NCBI RefSeq assembly: GCF_020685205.1
Contig: NZ_JAJERB010000004.1
Coordinates: 372,001-436,000, forward strand
Length of the DNA stretch: 64,000 bases
Source: Hymenobacter translucens
GTDB lineage: Bacteria > Bacteroidota > Bacteroidia > Cytophagales > Hymenobacteraceae
Direction of reading: 5' to 3'
Shown here: positions 11,680 to 21,000 of the stretch, one piece after another
Position numbering within the stretch: position 1 is the stretch's first letter
Layout: each line of letters starts with the position of its first letter
Made by a program: the position numbers and the translations under genes
Notes under the pieces: model-generated
What the model saw: only the letters and a program-made list of their open reading frames with translations
The model's database searches: none
What the model was told of the DNA's origin: nothing

Positions 11680-12393
11680 ATGCAGAAAACCTTGCTCGTC
11701 CTCACTTTGCTGACCGCTCGCCTGGGTTATGGGCAGCACACGGAGCTTTCGGTGCATTTAAACTCGGGCTTCGGCTCTTTTCGGGGTGCTTCGGCCACCG
11801 AACGCTCCTCCATCGTCGTGTCGTCGCAGCCGACGACCGGCCCGGCGGTCTACACTTACAACCCCTACGGCAGCGAGTGGGCAATGGGGTACGGGCTAAC
11901 GGGACAGGTACAGCGCGTGGGCCAGCGGCAGCGTCTGGTAGGGGTGCAGGCGGGCTACGAGGCGCTGCAAAGCCGGGTGCACATCCGGCGCGTGTTCCAC
12001 ACCATGCACGACGGCATCGCGGCGACGGGTAGAACGATCCTGACGAATCACTTTCTGACGGTGCACCCCTTCTATGGCTACCGCGCTCAGCTGCGCTCCG
12101 TGGCGCTGGATCTAAGTGCCGGACCAGAGCTGGCCGTGCTGCTTCACAGCCGGGAGCAGGGGCAGGCGGTCACCGAGCAGGGGGCGTCGTACGGCACAAG
12201 CCGCCAGCTGGAGTCCATGCCCCTGGACGTGCGCGCCCGGCTCAATCTGACGGCCGGCTACCGTCGGCTCAGCGTTTCGCTGGGCTACTCTTACGGCCTC
12301 ACCAACTACTCAGAAGCCCAGCCCGGCGGCCCCGGCGAGCTGTACTACCAGTTTTTTCGGATCGGCACTGCTTACCGCATCGCAGGGAAGTAG
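11680..12393 (+). CDS. Putative outer-membrane beta-barrel protein
   Basis: 237 residues. The ATG at 11680 begins a signal peptide (MQKTLLVLTLLTARLGYG). The rest is rich in alternating aromatic/polar strands (GLTGQVQRVGQRQRLVGVQA, LSVSLGYSYGL) and ends FFRIGTAYRIAGK, compatible with a small outer-membrane barrel. No named family recognised. It is divergent from the SerA fusion. TACCTTTT at 11638-11645 is a possible -7 box. An upstream in-frame start at 11497 would precede the signal peptide by 61 residues and is rejected. Confidence 0.65.
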   Translation: MQKTLLVLTLLTARLGYGQHTELSVHLNSGFGSFRGASATERSSIVVSSQPTTGPAVYTYNPYGSEWAMGYGLTGQVQRVGQRQRLVGVQAGYEALQSRVHIRRVFHTMHDGIAATGRTILTNHFLTVHPFYGYRAQLRSVALDLSAGPELAVLLHSREQGQAVTEQGASYGTSRQLESMPLDVRARLNLTAGYRRLSVSLGYSYGLTNYSEAQPGGPGELYYQFFRIGTAYRIAGK

Positions 12394-12524
12394 CCAGCAA
12401 CGGAAGCTTGAAATAAGAAGTGGCGATTCACCTTTTTGCGCTGCTTCGGGCCGGGGGGCGCCCGGCAGACAAGGCCGGGCGCACGGCTTTCGGGCGGGAG
12501 CTTATTCCGTCACCGTCCTTTCTT

Positions 12525-12532
12525 TATCTTTG
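12525..12532 (+). promoter_or_regulatory. Putative -7 box (TATCTTTG) of aldolase gene
   Basis: Exact TANNTTTG match about 106 nt before the aldolase ATG, implying a leader of about 100 nt. Confidence 0.45.
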
Positions 12533-12638
12533 ACCCGTCCTTCCCGGCCCGGCCCGGTCCGAGCTGAACCGGGAAGGGCTTGCTGTTCACCTTACCATCC
12601 CACCACCTTCCTCACATTCGTTTACTAAGCCCTTCCTC

Positions 12639-13721
12639 ATGGAAAACACTTTGACCGGCCTGCGAAACGGCGTCCTGCACAGCGACGAAGTTCAGTCCTT
12701 GTTCCAACACGCCAAGGCCAACGCCTACGCCCTGCCTGCCGTGAACGTGACCGGCACCAACACGGTGAATGCCGTGCTCGAAACCGCCAAGGCCGTGAAC
12801 TCCCCGGTCATGATCCAGTTTTCCAACGGGGGCGCCCAGTTCTTCGCCGGCAAGTCGATTGCCAACGGCGACCAGCGCGCCAGCATTGCCGGCGCCATCT
12901 CGGGCGCCCAGCACGTGCACCTGATGGCCGAGCTCTACGAGGTGCCCGTGGTGCTGCACACCGACCACGCCGCCAAGAAGCTTCTGCCCTGGATCGACGG
13001 CCTGCTGGCTGCCGGCGAAAAGCACTTTGCCCAGTACGGCCAGCCCCTGTACAGCTCCCATATGCTCGACCTCTCGGAAGAGCCGATTGAGGAAAACATC
13101 GAAATCTGCAAGCGCTACCTGGAGCGCATGGCCAAAATCGGCATGACCCTGGAAATCGAGCTGGGCGTGACCGGCGGCGAGGAAGACGGCGTCGACAACT
13201 CCGACGTGGACTCCAGCAAGCTCTACACCCAGCCCGAGGAAGTGGCCTACGCCTACGAGCAGCTGAGCGAGGTAAGCAACCGCTTCACCATCGCTGCCGC
13301 CTTCGGCAACGTGCACGGCGTGTACAAGCCCGGCAACGTGAAGCTGCAGCCCAAGATCCTGAAGAACTCCCAGGAGTTTCTGCGTCAGAAGCTGAGCATC
13401 GAGGAAACCCTGCCCATCGACTTCGTCTTCCACGGCGGCTCGGGCTCGAGTCAGGAGGAAATCCGCGAGGCCATCAGCTACGGCGCCATCAAGATGAACA
13501 TCGACACCGACCTGCAGTGGGCGTTCTGGGAAGGTATCAAGGACTACTACGTGAAAAACGAAGGCTTCCTGCAGGGCCAGATCGGCAACCCCACCGGCGC
13601 CGACTCCCCCAACAAGAAGTACTACGACCCGCGCGTATGGCTGCGCAAGGGTGAGGACACCTTTGTTACCCGCCTTAAGCAGGCCTTCGAAGACCTGAAC
13701 TGCGTGAACCGCCGCTTCTAG
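12639..13721 (+). CDS. fba: Class II fructose-bisphosphate aldolase
   Basis: Zinc-dependent aldolase interconverting fructose-1,6-bisphosphate with DHAP and glyceraldehyde-3-phosphate in glycolysis and gluconeogenesis. 360 residues, the length of the E. coli FbaA-type (class IIA) enzymes. Motifs seen: HTDHAAKK (Zn-ligand His with the catalytic Asp), ELGVTGGEEDGVD, NVHGVYKPG (Zn His), VFHGGSGSS (Zn His, phosphate-binding Gly/Ser) and the DHAP-contacting INMNIDTDLQ-type segment (IKMNIDTDLQ). A strong terminator follows 20 nt after the stop, so it is probably monocistronic. Confidence 0.97.
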   Translation: MENTLTGLRNGVLHSDEVQSLFQHAKANAYALPAVNVTGTNTVNAVLETAKAVNSPVMIQFSNGGAQFFAGKSIANGDQRASIAGAISGAQHVHLMAELYEVPVVLHTDHAAKKLLPWIDGLLAAGEKHFAQYGQPLYSSHMLDLSEEPIEENIEICKRYLERMAKIGMTLEIELGVTGGEEDGVDNSDVDSSKLYTQPEEVAYAYEQLSEVSNRFTIAAAFGNVHGVYKPGNVKLQPKILKNSQEFLRQKLSIEETLPIDFVFHGGSGSSQEEIREAISYGAIKMNIDTDLQWAFWEGIKDYYVKNEGFLQGQIGNPTGADSPNKKYYDPRVWLRKGEDTFVTRLKQAFEDLNCVNRRF

Positions 13722-13743
13722 CCTTCCGCCTGACTTACCTAGG

Positions 13744-13773
13744 AAAAGCCCCCGCTGGTCGGGGGCTTTTTTT
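13744..13773 (+). terminator. Rho-independent terminator after aldolase gene
   Basis: Stem AAAAGCCCCCG / CGGGGGCTTTT with a 5-nt loop and a run of Ts. Confidence 0.9.
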
Positions 13774-13920
13774 GTGCGCCTCTGAAAATAAAGCCGGCCT
13801 GAGAATCTGTTCGGAAGCAGGCAGGGGGCAGATTTTCTACCTGGATAAGCCAAGCCCGGCAATATCAAAAATCCGGCGTGGGAGTATACAAAGGCCGTTC
13901 TACCTAGAGTCAAGACTCCT

Positions 13921-14601
13921 ATGAGCCGGAAATCGAAACCTGAGCAGGTCGAGTTTGTCCTTGAATCCGTCACCCACCACGGAACTGCTGAGGGCGTAGA
14001 GGAGCTGACCCTGCACACCAACGGCGGGGATATGCCGGCCCGCTACCACCCGGCCCCGGCCGGCACCCCGGCGGTGATCTGGGTGGGCGGGTCGGGAGGC
14101 GGCCTCGACGGCCCGGCCGGGGGCATGTACCCGCGCCTGGCCGGGCAGCTCAGCGGCCGGGGCGCGGCCTCGCTCCGTCTGCACTACCGCCGCCCCAACT
14201 ACCTCGAAGACTGCGTGCTGGATACCCTGCTGGCCGTGCAGTACCTGGTGCAGCAGCGCGGCCACCCGGCCGTGGCACTGGTCGGGCACTCGTTCGGCGG
14301 GGCCGTCGTCATTGCCGCCGGGGCGTTAAGCGAAGAAGTGAAAGCCGTGGTGCCGATGAGCAGCCAGACCTACGGCACCGACCTGGCCCCGCAGGTCAGC
14401 CCCCGGCCCCTGCTGCTGATCCACGGCACCGACGACGAAATCCTGGCTCACCGTTGTTCCGAAGACATCTACCGCCGGGCCCGGGAGCCCCGGGAGCTGC
14501 TGCTCTACCCCGGCTGCCGCCACGGCCTCGACGAGTGCCGGGAGCAGGTGGACCGGGACCTGGTCGCCTGGCTGACCCGGCAGCTGTTCGGTCAGGGGTA
14601 G
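13921..14601 (+). CDS. Alpha/beta hydrolase (dienelactone hydrolase-like)
   Basis: 226 residues, no signal peptide. Alpha/beta-hydrolase fold with an oxyanion region VIWVGGSGGGLDG, nucleophile elbow GHSFGG (Ser124), acid Asp in GTDDEIL (about 171-172) and His in CRHGLDE (about 201), so the catalytic triad is complete. The substrate cannot be deduced. The ATG at 13921 is the first start after a short intergenic stretch. The next gene is convergent, 11 nt away. Confidence 0.8.
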   Translation: MSRKSKPEQVEFVLESVTHHGTAEGVEELTLHTNGGDMPARYHPAPAGTPAVIWVGGSGGGLDGPAGGMYPRLAGQLSGRGAASLRLHYRRPNYLEDCVLDTLLAVQYLVQQRGHPAVALVGHSFGGAVVIAAGALSEEVKAVVPMSSQTYGTDLAPQVSPRPLLLIHGTDDEILAHRCSEDIYRRAREPRELLLYPGCRHGLDECREQVDRDLVAWLTRQLFGQG

Positions 14602-14612
14602 CTGCCGCGACG

Positions 14613-15068
14613 TCAGCGGAAGTCCCGAAAACGCTTTTTGCTGAGCTCGTAGCCCACAATGGCCGGGATGTAAAAGCTGATGTCGGCCAGGAGCTTGGCC
14701 AGCAGAATGCCGCCGGCCAGGGAGCCGAGCCACCGCGGCAGGTAGTACATCAGCGCCGGGCGAATCAGAAAGCTGTCGGCCAGCTCGGCCAGGCCAAACT
14801 CCACGGCCAGGGCCCGGACATTGCGGGCAAAGGTTTTCACCGTGTAAGGGCGGCCCAGGGCCCGGCGCTGCCGGTAAGCTAGGCGGGCATCGAGCAGCAG
14901 CAGGTAGCCAAAGTACACCACGTTGCCGGCCCAGGTGGCGGCCAGGGCCGCCGCGACGCCACTGTGGGTGCTGCGAAACGCCAGCAGCGCCCCCGCCAGG
15001 GTGGCTGCCGCCGAGAGCAGCTCGGCGGGCAGGTAGCGGCGCAGCCATTCCAGAATCAGGGGCTTCAT
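14613..15068 (-). CDS. Integral membrane protein of unknown function
   Basis: 151 residues with about four hydrophobic segments (LSAAATLAGALLAF, AALAATWAGNVVYFGYLLLL, the WLGSLAGGILLAKLLADISF region, YIPAIVGYEL) and a basic C-terminus (SKKRFRDFR). No family recognised with confidence. It starts with ATG at 15068 and is convergent with the alpha/beta hydrolase. Confidence 0.6.
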   Translation of the reverse strand: MKPLILEWLRRYLPAELLSAAATLAGALLAFRSTHSGVAAALAATWAGNVVYFGYLLLLDARLAYRQRRALGRPYTVKTFARNVRALAVEFGLAELADSFLIRPALMYYLPRWLGSLAGGILLAKLLADISFYIPAIVGYELSKKRFRDFR

Positions 15069-15297
15069 GTGCTCTTGTACGGAACGACGCCCGGCGGATA
15101 GAGGCGGGGGGCGGTTGCCGCGTGGTAGCGGCGTGAGGCCGGAGCAGCGGCTTGGTGCTGCTGCCAGGTGAAAAGCCTGATCCGGCAGTAAGGGTTAAGC
15201 AGAAGCTGGTTTCGTCAGACTGGCCGGCTTTCGGCGGGCCGGGGCGTTCCGGCCGGAAAGCATAAAACCCGACCGGGTAAAAGTGGTTATTTGCGGT

Positions 15298-16463
15298 ATG
15301 CAGGTTGCCGTGACGCCCGATGTGGTAGTGCTTTTTGCCGTCCTGGCCCAGGCCGTATTTGCGGCCGGGCTCTTGTGGCTGGCCCCGTACAACCGCCTGC
15401 CGAACCGGTTTCTGGCGTTGCTGCTGCTGGTTATTGCCCTGTGGGTGCTCGACGGGTTTTTCCGGGTGGCCGGCATCTACGGGCAGAACCCCGACTGGTA
15501 CTTCCTGCCCATCTATTACTCGTTTGCCTTCGGCCCCTGCTGTACTTCTACGTGCAGAGCCTGGTAAACCACGACTTCCAACTCGAGCAGCGGCACTTCT
15601 GGCATTTCGGGCCGGTGCTGCTTCAGGCCGGGCTCTACCTGTGGCTGTGCCTCCAGCCGTATTCGTTCCGGCTATGGTTCTGGGAAAACGTGCACCGGCC
15701 CTACACCTACCGCATTGAGTTTATCGGCACCTGGTTGTCGCTCATCGTTTACCTGGCGTTAAGCCTGCGCCTGCTGCGCCGCTACCAGCAGTGGCTGCCC
15801 GATAACTTCTCGGAAACCTCCCAGCTGCGGCTCACGTGGCTGCGCGTGCTGCTCGGGGTGCTGGCCCTGGTCAGCGCCCAGTGGCTGGTGGAAGTGCTGC
15901 TTCGGGAGCTTTACAACGTGTACTACGCGTATGACTACTCTACCTGGCTGCTCGGGGGCGTGGTGCTGCTGATCGGGAGCGTCGGGCTCCGGCAGGCCGA
16001 CATGCGGGCCGTCAGCTTTGCGCCCGAAGCCGCATCCGGGGCGCTTGCCGTACCTCTCGTCCCGCCGAATCCCGCGGAGGCCGGCACGACCACCGCAGCG
16101 CCGACCGCTCCCCGGGAAGCTGCCGTGGACCCGGCCGTGCTGGCCAGGATCCGGCGTGCTCTGGAAGACGAGCAGCTGTACCTCAACCCGACGCTGACCC
16201 TGGCCGAGCTGTCGGCCCACACGGGGCTGGCCTCCCGGCTGATTTCATTTACCGTGAATAAAGGCTTTGGGCTGCCGTTCAACGATGTGGTAAACGGCTA
16301 CCGGGTAGAGGCCGTAAAGCGCCGCCTCGCCAATCCGGCCGACGTGGCCCGCCTCACGCTGCTGGGTATTGCTTTTGAGTGCGGGTTCAACTCCAAAACC
16401 ACGTTCAACCGCATTTTCAAGCAGTTTACCGGCCTGGCCCCGAGCGACTACCGTCCGCGCTAG
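15298..16463 (+). pseudogene. Membrane-bound AraC-family regulator, frameshifted
   Basis: The ATG at 15298 opens an N-terminal region of hydrophobic helices (VVLFAVLAQAVFAAGLLWLA...) that runs to YYSFAFGP and then goes out of frame. The next frame continues seamlessly with LLYFYVQSLVNHDFQLEQRH, further membrane helices, an Ala/Pro linker, and an AraC-type double helix-turn-helix (TLAELSAHTGLASRLISFTV and GIAFECGFNSKTTFNRIFKQ ending LAPSDYR). One missing C in the C-run at 15534-15537 would restore a 388-residue protein. This is either a sequencing error in a homopolymer or a recent inactivation. The family is membrane-anchored transcriptional regulators with a 7TM-like sensor, common in Bacteroidota. 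Confidence 0.8.
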
Positions 16464-16575
16464 CTGTCGGCAGCAGGGCCCGGATCATGATTCGGGACGT
16501 CCCGGAACCGGATCCGGGGCGCGGACACCCGGCGGCTCGCCCACCTTTGGCCCGTACTCCCAACCGACTACGGCC

Positions 16576-17091
16576 ATGAAAAAAAGCTTGCTCCTGCTGG
16601 CCCTGCTGCCGGCTACCTCAGTTGTCAGCCAGGCCCAGACCGCTGCCTGGACCGACCACACCCGCGCCCTGCCCGACAAGCTGCGGCAGGTGCCGGTGGG
16701 CCTCTTGCTCTGGCACACGCCGAATCCGAACTATCCCGTAGCCGACCCCGACAAGCCCGGGCAGTACGTGTGGAAGCACCAGACCATGATTCGCTCCGAA
16801 GCGGGGGAGGAGCTGGAGGTGGTGGAGTGCGGCAGCTTTATCTGGTACAGCGCCGCGGGCTGGCAGGCCAACATGCGGGAAACGCCAACCGAGTTTGCCG
16901 AGCTGTTCAACTGCCCCGGAGGTCGGCTCCGCCCGGGTGTCACCTACACCTTCGCTAAAAACTACCGCTATGCCAGCAGCGCCCAAAGCCTTTACGGCGG
17001 GGATGCCCTCTGGTATATTCTGGCCAAAGACAAGGCTGGCAAGCTCTACAAGGGAATGGGGCTGATTGAAACCGAGTCCACCGTGCGCTAG
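16576..17091 (+). CDS. Secreted protein of unknown function
   Basis: 171 residues. The ATG at 16576 starts a signal peptide (MKKSLLLLALLPATSVVSQA). The mature part is aromatic- and glycine-containing (GLLLWHTPNPNYPVADPDKP, CGSFIWYSAAGW, GVTYTFAKNYRYASSAQ) with two Cys. No domain recognised. It lies 39 nt upstream of the yceI-like gene on the same strand, so the two may form an operon. Confidence 0.65.
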   Translation: MKKSLLLLALLPATSVVSQAQTAAWTDHTRALPDKLRQVPVGLLLWHTPNPNYPVADPDKPGQYVWKHQTMIRSEAGEELEVVECGSFIWYSAAGWQANMRETPTEFAELFNCPGGRLRPGVTYTFAKNYRYASSAQSLYGGDALWYILAKDKAGKLYKGMGLIETESTVR

Positions 17092-17130
17092 CCCACAGGG
17101 TATGCCGCTGCCTGCTTTACTGTTCATGCC

Positions 17131-17694
17131 ATGAACCCCTTGAGCCTGCTTCTGTTTGCCAGCCTGCTGCTGGCTTTTCGCTCCGCGCCTGCCCCTGCTG
17201 TTTACCAGGTTAGCCCGGCCGCCTCCCGCCTCACCTGGACCGGGTATGCCGAAACCGGCACCTGGGCTCCGTTCGGCACCCTGCTGCTCCGGCGCGGCTC
17301 CTTTACCTACGACGGCCGTCGGCTGCGGCGGGGGTACTTTGAGTTTGATATGACCACCATCACCCACGCCGAGGAGAAGCTGCAGGAGCACCTGCGCAAT
17401 GCCGACTTTTTCGACGTCGTGCGTTTCCCCTCGGCGGTGTTTAAGCTGAATGAAGTGGTGAACGGCGAAGCGCGGGGCTTCCTTACCGTGAAGGGCATCA
17501 CCCGGGCCATTCGTTTTCCGGTATCGGTAACCCGGCAGGGCGGCTCGCTGCGGGTGCACGGCACCGCTACCATCGACCGAACCCGGTTTAGCGTCAACTA
17601 CAACTCCAGCTCCTTTTTTCAGAACCTGGGCAGCTACGCCATCCGCAACGACTTCCAACTCGCTTTTGTCTTGGTCGCCAGCCCATCGAAGTAG
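17131..17694 (+). CDS. YceI-family lipid-binding protein
   Basis: 187 residues with a signal peptide (MNPLSLLLFASLLLAFRSAP). YceI lipocalin-like pattern: an N-terminal strand YQVSPAASRLTWTGYAETGTW, then GYFEFDMTTIT, HLRNADFFDVVRFPSAVFKL and FLTVKGITRAIRFPVSV, the order seen in YceI proteins that bind polyisoprenoid or similar lipids in the periplasm. Physiological role in this organism unknown. A bidirectional terminator follows. Confidence 0.87.
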   Translation: MNPLSLLLFASLLLAFRSAPAPAVYQVSPAASRLTWTGYAETGTWAPFGTLLLRRGSFTYDGRRLRRGYFEFDMTTITHAEEKLQEHLRNADFFDVVRFPSAVFKLNEVVNGEARGFLTVKGITRAIRFPVSVTRQGGSLRVHGTATIDRTRFSVNYNSSSFFQNLGSYAIRNDFQLAFVLVASPSK

Positions 17695-17729
17695 CTTTAC
17701 CGGCGCGCACTGCTTGGTCGGGTCATAAA

Positions 17730-17777
17730 AAACCGGGGCAGCTTCCGGGCCCAAGACTCCGAAAACTGCCCCGGTTT
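17730..17777. terminator. Bidirectional terminator between convergent genes
   Basis: Stem AAACCGGGGCAG (17730-17741) / CTGCCCCGGTTT (17766-17777), with an A-run upstream serving the minus strand. It separates the YceI gene from the PID-CTERM gene. Confidence 0.75.
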
Positions 17778-17791
17778 AGGTGGGCGACCGG

Positions 17792-18001
17792 CTAGCGGCG
17801 TTTGCGTAGGCGGTTCAGCGCGTAAACGACGCCCCCGGCCAGCAGCACGGACGCTCCTCCGTCAATGGGCACCGAGGTAGGCGTGGAGGGCGTCGGAGTC
17901 GGACCTCCTGAGTCCGGGTCCTGGGCCTGGGAGGTCATCGGAACCAGCAGGAGCAGCGCCAGCAGGGCGACGCCGGGCAGAAAGGCAAAGAGTTGCTTCA
18001 T
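17792..18001 (-). CDS. Short PID-CTERM sorting-domain protein
   Basis: 69 residues: an N-terminal signal peptide (MKQLFAFLPGVALLALLLLV...SQAQ), a short Pro/Ser/Thr/Gly linker, then PIDGG, a hydrophobic helix ASVLLAGGVVYALN and a basic tail RLRKRR. This tripartite C-terminus fits the PID-CTERM class, thought to be processed by an exosortase-like enzyme. Almost nothing is left between signal and sorting tail. No exosortase gene is in this window. It is flanked by hairpins on both sides, so it is probably its own transcript. Confidence 0.7.
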   Translation of the reverse strand: MKQLFAFLPGVALLALLLLVPMTSQAQDPDSGGPTPTPSTPTSVPIDGGASVLLAGGVVYALNRLRKRR

Positions 18002-18032
18002 AACAGTCCGCTTTCAGGGTGAAAAAGCAGGT

Positions 18033-18063
18033 AAAGCCCGCTCCTGCGACGGGAGCGGGCTTT
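18033..18063. terminator. Hairpin terminator after giant T9SS gene
   Basis: Stem AAAGCCCGCTCC / GGGAGCGGGCTTT with a 6-nt loop, just downstream of the stop of the 2220-residue gene on the minus strand. Confidence 0.75.
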
Positions 18064-18067
18064 GACC

Positions 18068-21000
18068 TTATTCGATGACCACACGCTTGGTAGCCGTAGC
18101 CGCACCAGCCTGCACGCGCAGCGTGTACACGCCTTGCGCCAGGCCCGAAGCATCCACGAGGGTGCTGGTGCCGGTGGCGTTCAGGGTGCGCACCGTCTGG
18201 CCCAGGGCGTTGAGCAGGGTCAGCTGAGCCGAAGCGGCACTGGCCGGCAGCAGGACCCGGAACTGGCCGTGGGCCGGGTTCGGATACAGCTGCACCTGCT
18301 GGCTCAGCACCTGCGAGGCCGTCGACAGGGCCCCGGTGCTGCGCAGCTCCAGGTAGAAGCGCCCGTTGGCCGTAGTGCCCGTCGTCTGGAAGCTGTAGCG
18401 CGTCGTGCCGGTCAGCAGCGTGCTCGTGCCCAGCAGATCGTCGCGCAGGGTCACGGTCGTGCCGGCGGCCAGGTTCAGCAGCTCGGCCACAGCCAGCGTG
18501 TACTGACCAGCCAGCGGCACCTGCACCGTCAGCGGTACCACCGTTGCCTGGTTGCCCAGCTCAGCCAGGCCCTGAATCGAGAGGCTCTGCCCGGTGCTGG
18601 CCATGGCCGAGAGGTTCAGGCTCGTTGTGTTGCGCAGCTTCTCGGCATCAAAGCCATTGTCGAGACCGGCGGTGGCACCAGCTTCCACATACACGAACAG
18701 CGCATCCTGACTGCTGCCGCTTTGCAGCTGCAGTTGCAGGCGGGGACGAGTGTCGGGGGCAGAGCGGCGGAACGTAGCTTGATCGGCGTAGCTGGTCACA
18801 CGGTGGCCGTTGCGCAGCGTGAGGGTACCAGTGGTTTGACCCGGAGCTACCCGCACGAAGAAGCCCTGGCCGCTGGCAATCAGCGGGCCGCCCGAACCCA
18901 TGCCGTTGATGTAGGAACGGTACGAGCCGGTGTAGGTGTCGCGGCTTTCGAACACGTACATGGTCCCGGTCAGACCGGTGCGGTCAGCCAGGCCCACCAG
19001 GTTCCAGTCGATGGGAGCCGGGTAGGGGTTGCCCACCAAGTGCCAGCCGGCAGCGGCGGCATTGCGGGTCGTGTCACCATTGCGGGCCAGCGACATAGCG
19101 TACGTGCCCGAGTTGAGCGTGCCGACGAAGTCCACGGTCTGGGAAGCACCCAGGTTCACCGTGTAGCCCCGGCCCACGACTAATGCATCAGAAAGAGAAG
19201 CCGGCGAGAACCAGCCTTTGTCAAAGGCCGACAGGTTGTTCAGGGCGGTGCGCACCCGGGTCTGCTCGTAGCCGAACACCGTGGGGAAGGAGCTTTCCGT
19301 CCCCGGGGTGCGGGACGTGTTATAGGCTCCGTTCACCACGGGAGTAAAGGCAGCTGTGCTCAGGTCCGCTACCGTCGAGTTTGCGACCGGCGAAGAGAAG
19401 TGGCGGTAGCCCAGGCCCGGGTTCAGCGTAGGGCTGATGTAGCGCTGCACAACCGCAGTGCCACCAGTCACGACACCCGTCAGGTTGTTGACGACCAGCG
19501 CCGTGCCCGTGGCATCACTAAGCAGCGTCAGCGTCTGACCGCCCAGGTCCACATTACCCGAGCCGGCAATAATGAGCGACTCGCGCACGCTCAGCGCCTG
19601 GCTCAGCGTGAGCAGGCTGGCGTTGAGCTTGGTCAGGCTACGAACCTGCGCGGGCAGACCGTTGCCCGTTACCTGGGCGGTGGCCCCGGTGTAGGTGTAA
19701 TAAGCATCCGGGCTGAACGAACGGAAACCACTGAGCTGAACAGCCCCGGCGTTGCCCGAAGCGGTGATGCCGCCCGCGTCGCAGATACTAAGCTGGGCGC
19801 CGGACTGTAGCGTAAACGAGCCGGCGCCGGTGATGGGCTGGCAGTTGGTAACCAGCTGCCCGCCAGACTGCACCGTGAACGAACCAGCTACGGAAAGCGG
19901 GCCATCCAGCCGAAGTGCACCGGACGACGTGATGGTCACGTTGTTGTAGGAGCCGCCGGTGATAATCTGGGCACTGGTCACCGTCAGGTCACCGGCCGTG
20001 ACCGAGAAACTCTGGCTGCTGGTGGCCGTGCCGCTGGGCGTCGTCACGCTGATCGTGCCGCTGGTAGCTCCCGTAGGTACGCTCACGGTGATCTGCGTAG
20101 CCGAGTTTACCGTGAAGCCGGGAGCAGCAGTGCCATTGAACGCTACTGCTGTGGTACCCGTCAGGTTCGTGCCGCTTATCGTGACGCTGGTGCCCGCTGG
20201 CCCGCTGCCGGGGGTGAAGCCACTAATGGTCGGCGCGCTTGCCGTAACGGTGAAGGGCGTACTGCTGAAGGCCGTGGCACCGCCGTTATTCACCCCGATC
20301 GGACCCGTAGTGGCGCCGGCCGGTACGATAGCCGTAATCTGCGTGGGGGAGTTAACCGTAAAACTGGCCGTGCTCGAGGCCTGATTGAAGGTGACGAACT
20401 GCACCCCGACGAAGTTGCTGCCGGTGATGACGACCGATGTGCCGGCCGGACCACTGGCCGGGCTGAAGGAGGTGATAACCGGATTGGCAAGCACCTGGAA
20501 CGAGTTGCCGGAAGTGCCTGTGCCGCCGGGCGTGGTTACCCGAATCAGGCCGGTGGAAGCACCCGACGGCACGGTGACCGTAATCTCAGTGCCGGTGCCG
20601 TTAACCGTAAAGATGGTCGCGCCGGTGCCGTTGAACGTCACGGCGGTAGCGCCGGTGAAGTTGCTGCCGCTGATGATGACATTGCTGCCTACCGGGCCGC
20701 TGGCGGGGCTGAAGCTGCTGATAGCCGGGGCCGGGGCAGTCACGGTAAAGGTGAGTCCGCCGCTGCTGCCGCCGGGAGTGGTTACCGTAACCGAACCGGT
20801 GGTAGCGCCGGTCGGGACATTGAGAACCAGTTGCGAGGCCGAGTTGCTGGTAAAGATCGTCTGGGCCGTCCCATTGAAGCTAACCGAGGTGGCACCACTG
20901 AGGTTGGACCCTGAAATTGTGACGCTGGTACCTACCGGCCCGCTGGAAGGGCTAAGGCTGGTGATGGTCGGGCTGACTACGGTCACGGTGAAGTTGCCGC

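Noticed and set aside
12612..14021. Long open frame antisense to the aldolase gene
   Set aside because: Shadow of fba; composition without domain and it runs through the fba terminator.
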